A stretch of 64,000 bases of DNA, taken from NCBI RefSeq assembly GCF_000591055.1, contig NC_020388.1, positions 310,001 to 374,000 on the forward strand, given 5' to 3'. Both the position numbers and the translations under genes were made by a program. This document shows positions 15,701 to 24,068 of the stretch, one piece after another (position 1 is the first letter of the stretch; each line of letters begins with the position of its first letter). The DNA comes from Natronomonas moolapensis 8.8.11 (lineage in GTDB: Archaea; Halobacteriota; Halobacteria; Halobacteriales; Haloarculaceae). The notes under the pieces were generated by a model. That model saw only the letters and a list, made by a program, of their open reading frames with translations. It had not been told where the DNA came from and made no database searches.

Positions 15701-16723
15701 ATGACCAGCGTCAAGGGGTTTCGGATCGAGGAGGCCGCGACGGCTGACTCGCTCGGAACCGGTGCGTTCGTGTTCACCGACGACTACTCGGTGTTCGACT
15801 GGGGCAAGATGCCCGACGCCATCCCGAACAAGGGCGCATCGCTGTGTGCGATGGGGGCGGCCAATTTCGAACGGCTCGAAGCCGAGGGGATCGCGACCCA
15901 CTATCGCGGCGTCGTCAGCGGTGGCGGTGCGGTCACCGGTCTCGACTCGGTCGCCACCCCGCCGCGCGAGATGGCGATCGAGTTGACCCGGGTTCCGGAC
16001 CTCCCCCACGAGGGGCGGGAGTACGACTACACCGCCTACCACGACGCAGCGGGCGAGAACTACCTGATCCCCCTCGAGATCGTCTTCAGAAACACCGTTC
16101 CGGTCGGCTCGTCGTTGCGTTCGCGGGCCGATCCGGGTGATTTCGGCCTCGAGTACGACGCCTGGCCCGACGGCCCCGTCGACCTCCCCGAGCCGGTCGT
16201 GGAGTTCTCGACGAAGTACGAGGAGTCCGACCGGTATCTCTCCCGCGAGAACGCCGACTACGTCGCCGGCGCGGCCGACGTCGACGCCCTCGAATCGATC
16301 GCCCGCGACGTCAACCGGATCATCACCGAGACGGCCGCCGCCGCCGGCCTGAAACACGAAGACGGCAAGATCGAGTGTCTCTATTACGACGGCGAGATCC
16401 GGGTGGCTGACGTGGTCGGCACCTTCGACGAGAACCGCTTTTCATACGCCGGCCAACAGCTCTCGAAGGAGGTCCTCAGACAGTACCACAAACGCACCCA
16501 ACCGGAGTGGGTCGAGGCGGTCGCGGAGGCAAAATCCGAAGCGAAAGCCGAAGACGTCGCCGATTGGCGCGAACTCTGTGGCGTCGATCCGGAGCCGCTG
16601 CCGGCACACGTCGTCGACGCCGCCCGCGAAATGTACACCGCGGGGACGAACGCCTACCTGGGTCGTGACCTCTTCGATGCGCCCGCGCTCGAGGACGCGG
16701 TGGCGGCGATCGAATCGTTCTGA
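15701..16723 (+). CDS. purC: SAICAR synthetase (purine step 8)
   Basis: 340-residue phosphoribosylaminoimidazole-succinocarboxamide synthase; joins CAIR and aspartate with ATP in IMP synthesis. Visible motifs are FVFTDDYSVFDWGKMPD, the signature IPLEIVFRNTVPVGSSLRSR, and GLKHEDGKIECLYYDGEIRV. The haloarchaeal form is longer at the C-terminus than the bacterial about 240-residue enzyme, as here. The start MTSVKGFRIEE matches the family. Single gene. A 38-bp tandem repeat begins directly after its TGA. Confidence 0.94.
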   Translation: MTSVKGFRIEEAATADSLGTGAFVFTDDYSVFDWGKMPDAIPNKGASLCAMGAANFERLEAEGIATHYRGVVSGGGAVTGLDSVATPPREMAIELTRVPDLPHEGREYDYTAYHDAAGENYLIPLEIVFRNTVPVGSSLRSRADPGDFGLEYDAWPDGPVDLPEPVVEFSTKYEESDRYLSRENADYVAGAADVDALESIARDVNRIITETAAAAGLKHEDGKIECLYYDGEIRVADVVGTFDENRFSYAGQQLSKEVLRQYHKRTQPEWVEAVAEAKSEAKAEDVADWRELCGVDPEPLPAHVVDAAREMYTAGTNAYLGRDLFDAPALEDAVAAIESF

Positions 16724-16848
16724 ACGCTCGGCGTAGCGGGCAGCCGGCGAGTCGCGTTGTGACGCTCGGCGTAGCGGGCAGCCGGCGAGTCGCGTTGTGA
16801 CGCTCGGCGTAGCGGGCAGCCGGCGAGTCGCGTTGTGACGCTCGGCGT
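16724..16848. repeat. 38-bp tandem repeat, three full copies and a fourth partial
   Basis: Units at 16724-16761, 16762-16799 and 16800-16837 are identical; 16838-16848 repeats the first 11 bases. Each unit starts ACGCTCGGCGTAGCGGGCAG and ends GTCGCGTTGTG. The array starts directly after the purC stop. Without unique spacers it is not CRISPR-like; it is a minisatellite likely to vary in copy number between strains. Confidence 0.9.
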
Positions 16849-16875
16849 TGGGGGGTGATCGGCGGGCGTGGTCTA

Positions 16876-16913
16876 CAAAAAACAAGGCGAGCGCCTCGGG
16901 GCTTGACCCCGAG
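16876..16913 (-). terminator. Hairpin plus T-run, probably the end of an IS200/IS605 relic
   Basis: On the minus strand CTCGGGG-TCAAG-CCCCGAG (16895-16913) forms a 7-bp stem. It is followed by TTGTTTTTTG (16885-16876). It lies just past the tnpA remnant and has the form of the subterminal hairpins of IS200/IS605 elements; it could also work as a terminator. Confidence 0.5.
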
Positions 16914-16920
16914 CCGACAG

Positions 16921-17045
16921 TTAGACGTGTTCCGTTCGCTCGATGTACCGCTCAATCGTTTCCGCTGAGACTGTTCTCGCCGTTCCGATGCAGTATGGCC
17001 GTTGCCAGAATCCACGGCTACGGACGATAAAAAAGAACTCGATCA
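16921..17045 (-). pseudogene. C-terminal remnant of an IS200-type TnpA transposase
   Basis: About 40 codons ending in TAA at 16921. The readable peptide FWQRPYCIGTARTVSAETIE followed by RYIERTEHV matches the end of HUH-type Y1 transposases (aromatic W, Y-C-x-G-T, then a helix ET-x-RYIE). The HUH motif and catalytic Tyr region are gone and upstream codons do not continue the protein, so this is a fragment. It sits between the purC repeat and a DUF5789 gene with an end-hairpin beside it. Confidence 0.6.
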
Positions 17046-17059
17046 GCGCTGCCGTCCGC

Positions 17060-17347
17060 TCAAAAGGAAACCGGGTCGGGACCTGTCCCACCGATCGAGG
17101 GGGAGTCGCGATCGGAGTAGTTCGCCCGGCCGATCGCGCCCTTGGAAACGGCCGAGTAGGCCGCGAGGCGGGCGTCTTCGGGGTCGGCGAGCGTCGCGTC
17201 TCCGAGCCGGCCGAAGGCGTCGCCGAGCGTCTCCTCGCCGTTGGGGAGTTCGAGTTCGACGTCGTCGTACTCGGCGGCGAGTTCGGCCGCCGTCGCGGGG
17301 TAACTGTGGGCGTCAATTCGTTCGTCGACTGCTGCGAGTAGTCGCAT
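17060..17347 (-). CDS. DUF5789-like haloarchaeal protein
   Basis: 95 residues resembling a small haloarchaeal family (DUF5789). The recognisable stretch is ELPNGEETLGDAFGRLGDAT, followed by EDARLAAYSAVSKGAIGRANYSDRD. It is acidic and soluble, with no membrane segment and no known role. The region just before its ATG is unusually AT-rich for this genome (17360-17420), with several TATA-like words. Confidence 0.8.
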   Translation of the reverse strand: MRLLAAVDERIDAHSYPATAAELAAEYDDVELELPNGEETLGDAFGRLGDATLADPEDARLAAYSAVSKGAIGRANYSDRDSPSIGGTGPDPVSF

Positions 17348-17485
17348 ACGTATCTGATGTGCAGTATTGTTAATGAATGTTAGGTATAATTATCCTTCAT
17401 CATAATTAATTCATTCCGTGTCATTATATTCCACGATGTCCGGCCGATGCGTCGGGGCTTTGTCGGGGGGGCGCCAACGCTCCAC

Positions 17486-18256
17486 ATGGTCGTCGCCGAT
17501 CTCCACGTACACACGAGGAACTCCGACGGGTCGTTGAGCCTCGAGACGCTTCCCGACGCCGCCGACGCCGCCGGCGTCTCGACGGTCGCCGTGACCGACC
17601 ACGACCGCCTCCATCCCGACCTCCCGACGCCCGTCGCGACGGTCGACGGGGTGACAGTCGTCCACGGGATCGAACTCCGTGTGGCGACCGCCGACGGGCG
17701 GATCGACCTACTCGGGTACGGCGCGCGCCGGACCGCAGAACTCACGTCGCTGACGGAGCGCCTACAGGCCGACCGTCTCGAGCGCGGCGCGGCGATTATC
17801 GACCGCGTCGAGGATCGTCTCGGGATCGATCTCCCGATCGAGCCCCACGAGGGGATCGGCCGCCCGCACATCGCCGAGGCCATCTCGACGGCGTCCGGAT
17901 ACAGCTACGCGGCGGCCTTCGAGGAACTCATCGGCGAGGACTGTCCGTGTTATCTCCCCCGCGACGTCCCGACGTTCGAGGCCGGCGTCGCTGCCCTCCG
18001 GGAGGCGTGCTCGCTCGTCGGGCTAGCCCACCCTTATCGCTACGACGACCCCGAATCGGCGCTGGCGCACTGTTCGGCGCTCGGCGCCGTCGAGCGGTTC
18101 TACCCCTACGGCCGCGACGTCGATCCGCGGGCCGTCGACCGGGCGATAGAACGATACGATCTCCTCGCCACCGGCGGCAGCGACGCCCACGACGACCGCC
18201 TCGGCGAGGCCGGATTGGACGCCGACGCCTACCGCGCCTTCCGGGCTGCGCTCTGA
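17486..18256 (+). CDS. PHP-domain metal-dependent phosphoesterase
   Basis: 256-residue PHP protein (COG0613-like). Metal-binding motifs in order: DLHVHTRNSDGSLS (HxH and Asp), VAVTDHDRLHPD, VVHGIELRVAT (Glu), GIGRPHIAEAI, VGLAHPYRYDD (His) and GGSDAHDDRLGEAG (DxH). Relatives hydrolyse 3',5'-nucleoside bisphosphates or short RNA 5' ends; the exact substrate is not visible. ATG 17486 (MVVADLHVHT) was preferred to one at 17447 because the family starts directly before the first HxH. Confidence 0.88.
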   Translation: MVVADLHVHTRNSDGSLSLETLPDAADAAGVSTVAVTDHDRLHPDLPTPVATVDGVTVVHGIELRVATADGRIDLLGYGARRTAELTSLTERLQADRLERGAAIIDRVEDRLGIDLPIEPHEGIGRPHIAEAISTASGYSYAAAFEELIGEDCPCYLPRDVPTFEAGVAALREACSLVGLAHPYRYDDPESALAHCSALGAVERFYPYGRDVDPRAVDRAIERYDLLATGGSDAHDDRLGEAGLDADAYRAFRAAL

Positions 18257-18381
18257 TCGTCCCCTGATCGATCCCTCGACCTGTCGATACGCCCCCCTCG
18301 CCCGATGGCCGTCCGACGTCCGGCCGACGCCCGGCCGACGCGAACGCTGGGTTCAAATCGTTCGGCCACATACACCGGTGT

Positions 18382-18543
18382 ATGCAGTGTCACTACTGTG
18401 ACGAGGAGGCCGCGGTCGCGGTCGAGAAGGACCACATCAAGGTCGGCCTCTGTGAGCCACACCTCCACGAACGGATGGAGAAACTCTCCGAGTCCGAGTG
18501 GATCGAGGAGTTCCAATCACAGATCGACGACCGACTCGAGTAG
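18382..18543 (+). CDS. 53-residue zinc-finger-like protein (resembles DUF6757)
   Basis: Starts MQCHYCDEEAAVAVEKDHIK and continues VGLCEPHLHERMEKL, ending in an acidic helix. CxxC near the start plus a later C-xx-H with further His form a probable zinc site. The 18353 GTTCAAATCG element is about 25 bases upstream, giving a leaderless start. Such micro-proteins are common and conserved in haloarchaea, mostly of unknown function. Confidence 0.75.
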   Translation: MQCHYCDEEAAVAVEKDHIKVGLCEPHLHERMEKLSESEWIEEFQSQIDDRLE

Positions 18544-18687
18544 GACGCCCGCTCCTCGACGGCTCCCGATCCTCCGGCACCTTCGATCCCTTTCTCCGTC
18601 TCCGACGCCGTTCTCGAATCCCGGTCGCGAGACTCACTCGACCGCCCCATCAGCAACCCTTTTGCCGTTTCCATCGACAGGTGACAC

Positions 18688-19428
18688 ATGCTCGAAGACA
18701 GGACCTGCCTCGTCACCGGGGGCTCACGCGGTATCGGCCGCGCCATCGCGACGGAGTTCGGGCGCCACGGCGCCGACGTCGTCGTCAACTACCGCTCCTC
18801 GGAGGCGGCGGCGGAGGCGACCGCCGAGGCGATCGACGGGACCGACGGCGCGGCGATGACGGCCCGGGCCGACGTCTCCGAGTACGGGGCGGTCGAGGCG
18901 ATGTACGAGGCCGTCCACGACCGGTTCGGTCCCGTCGACGTGGTGGTCAACAACGCTGGGATCACCGCCGACAGGCGCTTCGAGGAGATGACACGCGAGG
19001 ACTGGGACCGCGTCGCCGACATCAACCTGGGCGGGACGTTCAACTGTACCCACTGTTTCTTCGACGACATTCGCGAGGCCGAGGAGGGGCGATTGATCAA
19101 CATTTCGAGCGTGGTGGGTCAGCAGGGCAACTACGGGCAGGCGAACTACGCGACGACGAAGTCGGGACTGTTCGGGTTCACCCGGACGATCGCCCTGGAG
19201 ATCGCGTCGGAAGGCTCGACGGCCAACTGCGTCGCCCCCGGCTTCGTCGACACCGGGATGCTCGAGACCGTTCCCGGCCGGGTCCGAGAGAAGATCCGCC
19301 GTCGGATCCCGCTCGGCCGGTTCGCGCGCCCGGAGGACGTCGCGGGGATCGTCCGCTTTCTCGCCAGCGAGGACTCGAGCTACATGACTGGACAGATCCT
19401 GGCTGTCAACGGCGGGCTGGACTGGTAG
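18688..19428 (+). CDS. Short-chain dehydrogenase, beta-ketoacyl reductase (FabG/PhaB) type
   Basis: 246-residue classical SDR. TGGSRGIGRAIATEFG is the NAD(P) loop and VVVNNAGITADRRFEEM holds the NNAG motif. The active-site triad is Ser in INISSVVGQQGNYGQ with Tyr and Lys in NYATTKSGLFGF. The closest functional groups are 3-oxoacyl-ACP reductase and acetoacetyl-CoA reductase (PHA synthesis). A lone gene gives no pathway context here. CCTTTTGC near 18658 is a fitting TATA element. Confidence 0.88.
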   Translation: MLEDRTCLVTGGSRGIGRAIATEFGRHGADVVVNYRSSEAAAEATAEAIDGTDGAAMTARADVSEYGAVEAMYEAVHDRFGPVDVVVNNAGITADRRFEEMTREDWDRVADINLGGTFNCTHCFFDDIREAEEGRLINISSVVGQQGNYGQANYATTKSGLFGFTRTIALEIASEGSTANCVAPGFVDTGMLETVPGRVREKIRRRIPLGRFARPEDVAGIVRFLASEDSSYMTGQILAVNGGLDW

Positions 19429-19511
19429 CGACGCGGACTCGGCCGGCTTTGCCCGTCCAGTCCGGTCCCGCCCGCGCTCCGGGGCGAGGAGCGATCGGCC
19501 ACCCGCCGGCG

Positions 19512-21077
19512 TCACGGCGTCGTCGTCGAGGTAGCCTCCACGTCGACGAACTCGACGCCGCTGACCTCGAAACGCGCCCCGCCGAGCGGGGAGTCGGTCG
19601 CCGACACTGCCCACCCGTGGGCCTCGACGACCGTTCGGACGATCGACAGCCCGAGGCCGGTCTCCCCGCTGTCCGTGTACCCTTCCTCGAAGATCGCTTC
19701 GCGCTCCGCCTCCGGAATCCCGGGCCCGTCGTCGTCGACCGCGAAGCCGTCCGCCGTCGCCGAGACGCGGATCGAGACGTCGGCGTCCCCGTGCTCGACG
19801 GTGCTGTCCGCCCCCGCCCGGTCGCTCGTCGAGCCGTGTTCCACACAGTTCCGGATGAGGTTCTCGAACGCCTGCCTGAGCCGGCTCGGATCGGCTTCGA
19901 CGACGCCCACGTCACCGACCTCAACGGTCGCCGCCCCCGTGTCGACGGTCTCTCGGGCGCGCTCTACAAGCTCCGACACCGAGACCGGTTCGCGTTCGCC
20001 GACGTCGTCGGCCTCCCGGACGAGCGTGTGGAGGTCCTCGAGAATCGCTTCCATCCGGGCGGCGGCCGCCGAGATCCGCTCTAACTCCGCCGGCTCCCCG
20101 GTCTCCATCGCGAGGTCGGTAAAGCCCGAGATGACGCTGAGCGGGTTCTGGAGGTCGTGGCGGATCACCGACGCGAAGCGCTCCAGCCGCTCGTTTTGCC
20201 GCTCGATTTCGCGGTGGCGGCGGTCTCGACGGAGCGTGTGGCCGATCAGGTCGCCGAACGTCCCGAGACGGGTCAACACGGATTCCGGGGGCGATCCGCC
20301 GGGGACGCCCCCGAACGCCAGAACCCACTCGAGATCCCAGTCGATCACGACTGGGATCGCGACGAACGATCCGTCGTATCCGAGCTTCTCGGCCCTCGAG
20401 TCGGTGTTCGCCACGAATGGGTCGAACCGGGCGAGCGACGACTCGAACCCGGGGAACTCCGCGACCGGGACCGACTCGTGTGTGAGCGGCGCCGCCCCGG
20501 CCCACCCGTGGGTCGCTGAGAGGGCAGTTTCGCCGACGTCGTAGAGCACACACCGCTCCGCCCCGAAGGCCTTCCCCACCGTCCGAAGCCCCCATTCGAT
20601 CCGGGTGTCGACCTCGTCCGGCGCCGCGCTCATCAACAGTCCGGCGACCTCGAGGATCGGCTCGCCGAGAGCAGCGATCGCTTCGCGACAGGCGGTGTCG
20701 ACGCGATCGCACAGCCGATCCGACACTGACCCCTCGAGGTCGTCGCCCACCGTGTCGCGATACACCAGGTCGGCCCCCGGGCGACGGGCCACGGATCGAG
20801 CTAGCCGGGGGTCGTCGCCGGCGACGACGACGACCGGAACCGACCCCGGCCCCGAGCGATCAGAACGCTCCGCGTCCATCCGCCGGAACGCGTCGCCATC
20901 GACGACGAGACAGTCGACGGCGCTCCGGAGGCGTTCGCTCGGACCTTCCGGCGCGTCCGCCGTGCTAACTCGGTATCTGGACTCGAGAGCGTCGAGGATC
21001 GCCCTGTCCGGATCGTTCGAACTGTACCCGACGTGTGCGTCCCCGCCCCCGCCTCCCCCGCCCTCGTGGGGCTGCAT
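19512..21077 (-). CDS. GAF-containing sensor histidine kinase
   Basis: 521 residues. A receiver-like N-terminal domain (about 20-130; SAVDCLVVDG, PVVVVAGDDPRLA) is followed by a GAF domain (about 140-280) and a HisKA/HATPase core. The phospho-acceptor is His307 in FASVIRHDLQNPLSVISGF; the N box is FENLIRNCVEHG, with G1 VDDDGPGIP and G2 GETGLGLSIVRTV. There is no membrane segment, so it senses an intracellular cue. Unlike bacteria, no response regulator lies beside it, which is normal for haloarchaea. The start is fixed by TATATACC at 21103-21110. Confidence 0.92.
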   Translation of the reverse strand: MQPHEGGGGGGGDAHVGYSSNDPDRAILDALESRYRVSTADAPEGPSERLRSAVDCLVVDGDAFRRMDAERSDRSGPGSVPVVVVAGDDPRLARSVARRPGADLVYRDTVGDDLEGSVSDRLCDRVDTACREAIAALGEPILEVAGLLMSAAPDEVDTRIEWGLRTVGKAFGAERCVLYDVGETALSATHGWAGAAPLTHESVPVAEFPGFESSLARFDPFVANTDSRAEKLGYDGSFVAIPVVIDWDLEWVLAFGGVPGGSPPESVLTRLGTFGDLIGHTLRRDRRHREIERQNERLERFASVIRHDLQNPLSVISGFTDLAMETGEPAELERISAAAARMEAILEDLHTLVREADDVGEREPVSVSELVERARETVDTGAATVEVGDVGVVEADPSRLRQAFENLIRNCVEHGSTSDRAGADSTVEHGDADVSIRVSATADGFAVDDDGPGIPEAEREAIFEEGYTDSGETGLGLSIVRTVVEAHGWAVSATDSPLGGARFEVSGVEFVDVEATSTTTP

Positions 21078-21102
21078 TATGTCACGTCATTGCCGTCGAA
21101 AC

Positions 21103-21110
21103 GGTATATA
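21103..21110 (-). promoter_or_regulatory. TATA box of the histidine kinase gene
   Basis: TATATACC on the minus strand, 26-33 bases before the ATG at 21077. Confidence 0.6.
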
Positions 21111-21198
21111 CCTCGAGCCGAACTCACTGTTCGAGTCCGCCGGCTCGCCGGGCCGGGTGGTATTTTATAACCGGGCAGCCGAAACACCCACGAAACCG

Positions 21199-21459
21199 AT
21201 GACCGACGACTCCGAAACGAGACCCAAAGCGTACGAGGAAGGCGACCGCGTCCGGGTGCAACTCTCCGAGGCCGACGCCGAAAGCGAACTTGAGGGTACG
21301 GTGTGTCGCGTCGTTCACGTCTTTGCCGGCGGGGACGGCGAGGGCGACACCGCATCACGGGAGATAGCGGACGCCTCGTATCGCCTCGAGGACGTCGAGA
21401 CCGAGGCGGTACTCCCGGCGGTGGTCAGACACTGCGACGTGGTGCCGGCTGGCAAGTAA
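21199..21459 (+). CDS. Small acidic protein of unknown function
   Basis: 86 residues, predicted to be a small beta-barrel-like soluble protein (EEGDRVRVQLSEADAESELE, then GTVCRVVHVFAG, SYRLEDVETEAVLPAVVRHC). The pattern GDRVRV...LEGTV resembles SH3-like or KOW-like folds, but I cannot assign a family. TTTTATAA at 21163-21170 lies about 30 bases before the ATG and favours this start over a longer reading. Divergent from the histidine kinase gene. Confidence 0.65.
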   Translation: MTDDSETRPKAYEEGDRVRVQLSEADAESELEGTVCRVVHVFAGGDGEGDTASREIADASYRLEDVETEAVLPAVVRHCDVVPAGK

Positions 21460-21570
21460 CCCGGTCGCGGGGGTCGCTGGCCGGATATCGACGACCGTTG
21501 CTTGGCGTGGGGTCCCGACTCTCGGGACTCGTCCACCGGGTTTTTTAGGTTTCTCTCCATACGAATAGGT

Positions 21571-21696
21571 ATGCCAACGTCGGAGACGACGGCGCACACC
21601 GATGGCGCGACGGCCACCAACGAACTCTGCGCGACGCTCGGGTGCAAGTTCGACGAGGACGGAATCTGCATTCGCTGTGGCTCGGCCGAGGGATGA
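21571..21696 (+). CDS. 41-residue zinc-ribbon-like micro-protein
   Basis: Reads MPTSETTAHTDGATATNELC, then ATLGCKFDEDGICIRCGSAE. Four cysteines (C-x4-C and C-xx-C) form a likely zinc knuckle. A T-rich TATA-like stretch at 21541-21548 is about 27 bases upstream. Function unknown. Confidence 0.65.
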   Translation: MPTSETTAHTDGATATNELCATLGCKFDEDGICIRCGSAEG

Positions 21697-21998
21697 CGGT
21701 CTCCGGGGCGGCACAGACCTCGAAACGTGCTCTCCCTGTTTTAGACGATCGCACCAGTACTTTTGAGACTGACGCACTCCTGTCGACGGTATGAATCGCC
21801 GAACACCGGGTGCGTCGAATACGGCCGACGGCGCGGTCGCCGTCCCCCGTTGTCGTGGCGCGTCGGTCCGAGGAAACGGAGCCCGCCCCGGTTCGGGGGT
21901 CGGGCGCGGTCGTGGCTCCGAGCGCAGAGGCGTATGACCCCCGGGGCTGTCGACGGCGGCGATCGCCGGGCTCCCCTCGACGCTGTCGGACCATCACG

Positions 21999-23996
21999 AT
22001 GACCCCGACCGGATCGGTGGACGGTCGAACGGTCGTGTTCGCCCTCGTCGGCGTCGCGCTCGTCGTCGGATCGATCGGCCTGTTCGTCGCCGATCTGGGT
22101 TCTGCGCCCCCCGAGCCAGTCGATACAGAGGAGACGGTCGACGTCGGATTGACGCTCGCGGAGGAACTCCGTCTCGAAGACACGGCTCCGAACGCCTCGC
22201 TACCGCGCGTGCAGGTATTTTATTCGCAGTATCCGTTCCCGGTCGGGTACCACGGGGTCGAGTCGTTCGCGGCGAAACAACGACAGCCGTATCACAGAGA
22301 CCAGTTCGGGTACCCGACTGCGGTGTACGTGACAGATTACGCGGGACAACCCCCCGAGCTGACCGACGACGGGATCCCGAGCACTGACGGGTCGCCGGGG
22401 TGGGTCGCAGCCGAGGACGCGGTGTACGTGGCCGACAGCGCGGCGCGGACACCGGACGGTCCGGCGTCGCTACCGTTCTCGACGCGGGACGCCGCCCGGG
22501 CCTTCGCCGCCGAGCACGGCGGGCGCGTAATCGACTGGCAGACGGCGCTCGACCGACCGACAGAGACGGAGCCCGTAACCGCGCTCCGCGAGCGGGCAGG
22601 GACGCAGCGCCGCGAAGCGAACGAGACGGTCGCTTCGAGGACCCGGCTCCGGGAGCGCCCGGTGTCGGTCGTCGTCGGGGAGGACGAGCCGACCATCGAC
22701 GAGGCGGTCGAGTCCGCGCCGCCGAACACGACTGTCCTCGTTCCGAACGGGACCTACCGCGAGCCAGTCGAACTCGACCGGCCGGTGACGCTGCGGGGCG
22801 TCGGCGATACGCGGATCGTCGGCGACGGCAACGGCACCGTCGTCGTCGTCCGCTCCCCGCGGGCGGCTATCGTCGACGTCGATGTGGACGGCGTCGGGAA
22901 CGCCGTCCCCGGCGGGGCCGCGACCGACGACCACAGCCACGTCAACGACCCGAGCCACGACAGCGCCGATACGATCGGTGACGAGTACTGGGACGAGGAC
23001 ATCGAGGAGACGTACGCCGGCGGGGACACCGCAATCGCCGTCGAGACCGCACCGAACGCACTCGTCTCCGGGGTCGGGATCGACACCGACGCTGCCGGGA
23101 TCATTCTCTATGAGTCACCCGGGACGGTGGTCAGAGACGTACACGTCGTCGGCAACGAGAGCTACCGAAACGGCCACATGGGGTTGGTGGCGATGCGCTC
23201 GCCGGGGGTCGTCGAGGACTCGACGTTCGTCGGTGGCCTGGACGGCGTCTACACCCACCGCTCGGACGGCATCGTCGTCAGGGACAACGAAATCTACGAC
23301 AACCGGATGGGCATCCACCTGATGTTCACGTCCGGGTCAGTGTTGTACAACAACACCGTCTCCGGGCAGGAGTACACCGGCATCCACGTGATGACGGGAC
23401 CGGAACGAAACGCGGTCGTCGGCAACCGGATCACGGAGACGGTGACGGCGCTCGTCGTCGGCGGGTCGGAGTCGTACGTCGCGGACAACGTCATCTCGGA
23501 CAACAACCTCGGGTTCCAGATCGACGTCGTCGGTTCGATCGTCGAAGGAAACGTGTTCGCCGACAACCGCGCGGGCGCCGAAGCGCGGGCGCAGCTCCCG
23601 ACCAATCGGGTGTTCGACAACGACTTCGTCGCCAACGAACAGCACGTCAGATCGGCCCACGGTCGCCTCCGTATTTGGACCGACGACGGCGAGGGAAACT
23701 ACTGGGAGGGCGCGACCGGACGAACCGACGGGACCGTGATCCAACGGACATACACGCCGACGGATCCCGTCGACGGGCGGCTCCACCGGACCGACGGAAC
23801 CGCGACGCTCGCGCGCGCACCCGCTCTGGACGCCCTCGCCGGGTTTCAGGGGGCTATCCCGGGGATGCGGGCCGACGCGGTCATCGACACCGCACCGCTC
23901 TGTGAGCCGGCGAACGAGGCGTGGTTCGAACGGACCGGTCGAACCGACACCGAGCCGGTCTGTGCGTCTGGGACGCGTCGCTCTCTGGAGACGTAG
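21999..23996 (+). CDS. Orphan NosD-like beta-helix protein with a NosL-like N-terminal domain
   Basis: 665 residues. Residues about 9-30 form a signal anchor. Residues about 55-170 resemble NosL (QVFYSQYPFPVGYHGVESFA, ending FSTRDAARAFAAEHGGRVID) but lack a lipobox Cys. From about 210 to 590 the protein is a CASH/NosD right-handed beta-helix with repeats such as GIILYESPGTVVRDVHVVG, IVVRDNEIYDNRMGIHLMF and GFQIDVVGSIVEGNVF. NosD helps copper insertion into nitrous-oxide reductase, but nosZ, nosF and nosY are not beside it, so its role here is open. ATG 21999 chosen; a short unexplained reading precedes it (21791-21938). Confidence 0.8.
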   Translation: MTPTGSVDGRTVVFALVGVALVVGSIGLFVADLGSAPPEPVDTEETVDVGLTLAEELRLEDTAPNASLPRVQVFYSQYPFPVGYHGVESFAAKQRQPYHRDQFGYPTAVYVTDYAGQPPELTDDGIPSTDGSPGWVAAEDAVYVADSAARTPDGPASLPFSTRDAARAFAAEHGGRVIDWQTALDRPTETEPVTALRERAGTQRREANETVASRTRLRERPVSVVVGEDEPTIDEAVESAPPNTTVLVPNGTYREPVELDRPVTLRGVGDTRIVGDGNGTVVVVRSPRAAIVDVDVDGVGNAVPGGAATDDHSHVNDPSHDSADTIGDEYWDEDIEETYAGGDTAIAVETAPNALVSGVGIDTDAAGIILYESPGTVVRDVHVVGNESYRNGHMGLVAMRSPGVVEDSTFVGGLDGVYTHRSDGIVVRDNEIYDNRMGIHLMFTSGSVLYNNTVSGQEYTGIHVMTGPERNAVVGNRITETVTALVVGGSESYVADNVISDNNLGFQIDVVGSIVEGNVFADNRAGAEARAQLPTNRVFDNDFVANEQHVRSAHGRLRIWTDDGEGNYWEGATGRTDGTVIQRTYTPTDPVDGRLHRTDGTATLARAPALDALAGFQGAIPGMRADAVIDTAPLCEPANEAWFERTGRTDTEPVCASGTRRSLET

Positions 23997-24068
23997 ACAG
24001 CGTCGGCGACGAACGCCGCCGGTGGCCGAAACCAACTCGTCGCTCCCGAGGCGTGGCGGATCCGCCGC

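Noticed and set aside
16724-16848. CRISPR array
   Set aside because: The repeats are contiguous, with no unique spacers, and no cas genes are present in the window.
21791-21938. 48-codon reading MNRRTPGASNTADG... before the NosD-like gene
   Set aside because: Gly/Arg-rich without similarity; possibly debris of a lost gene, but not supportable as a CDS.
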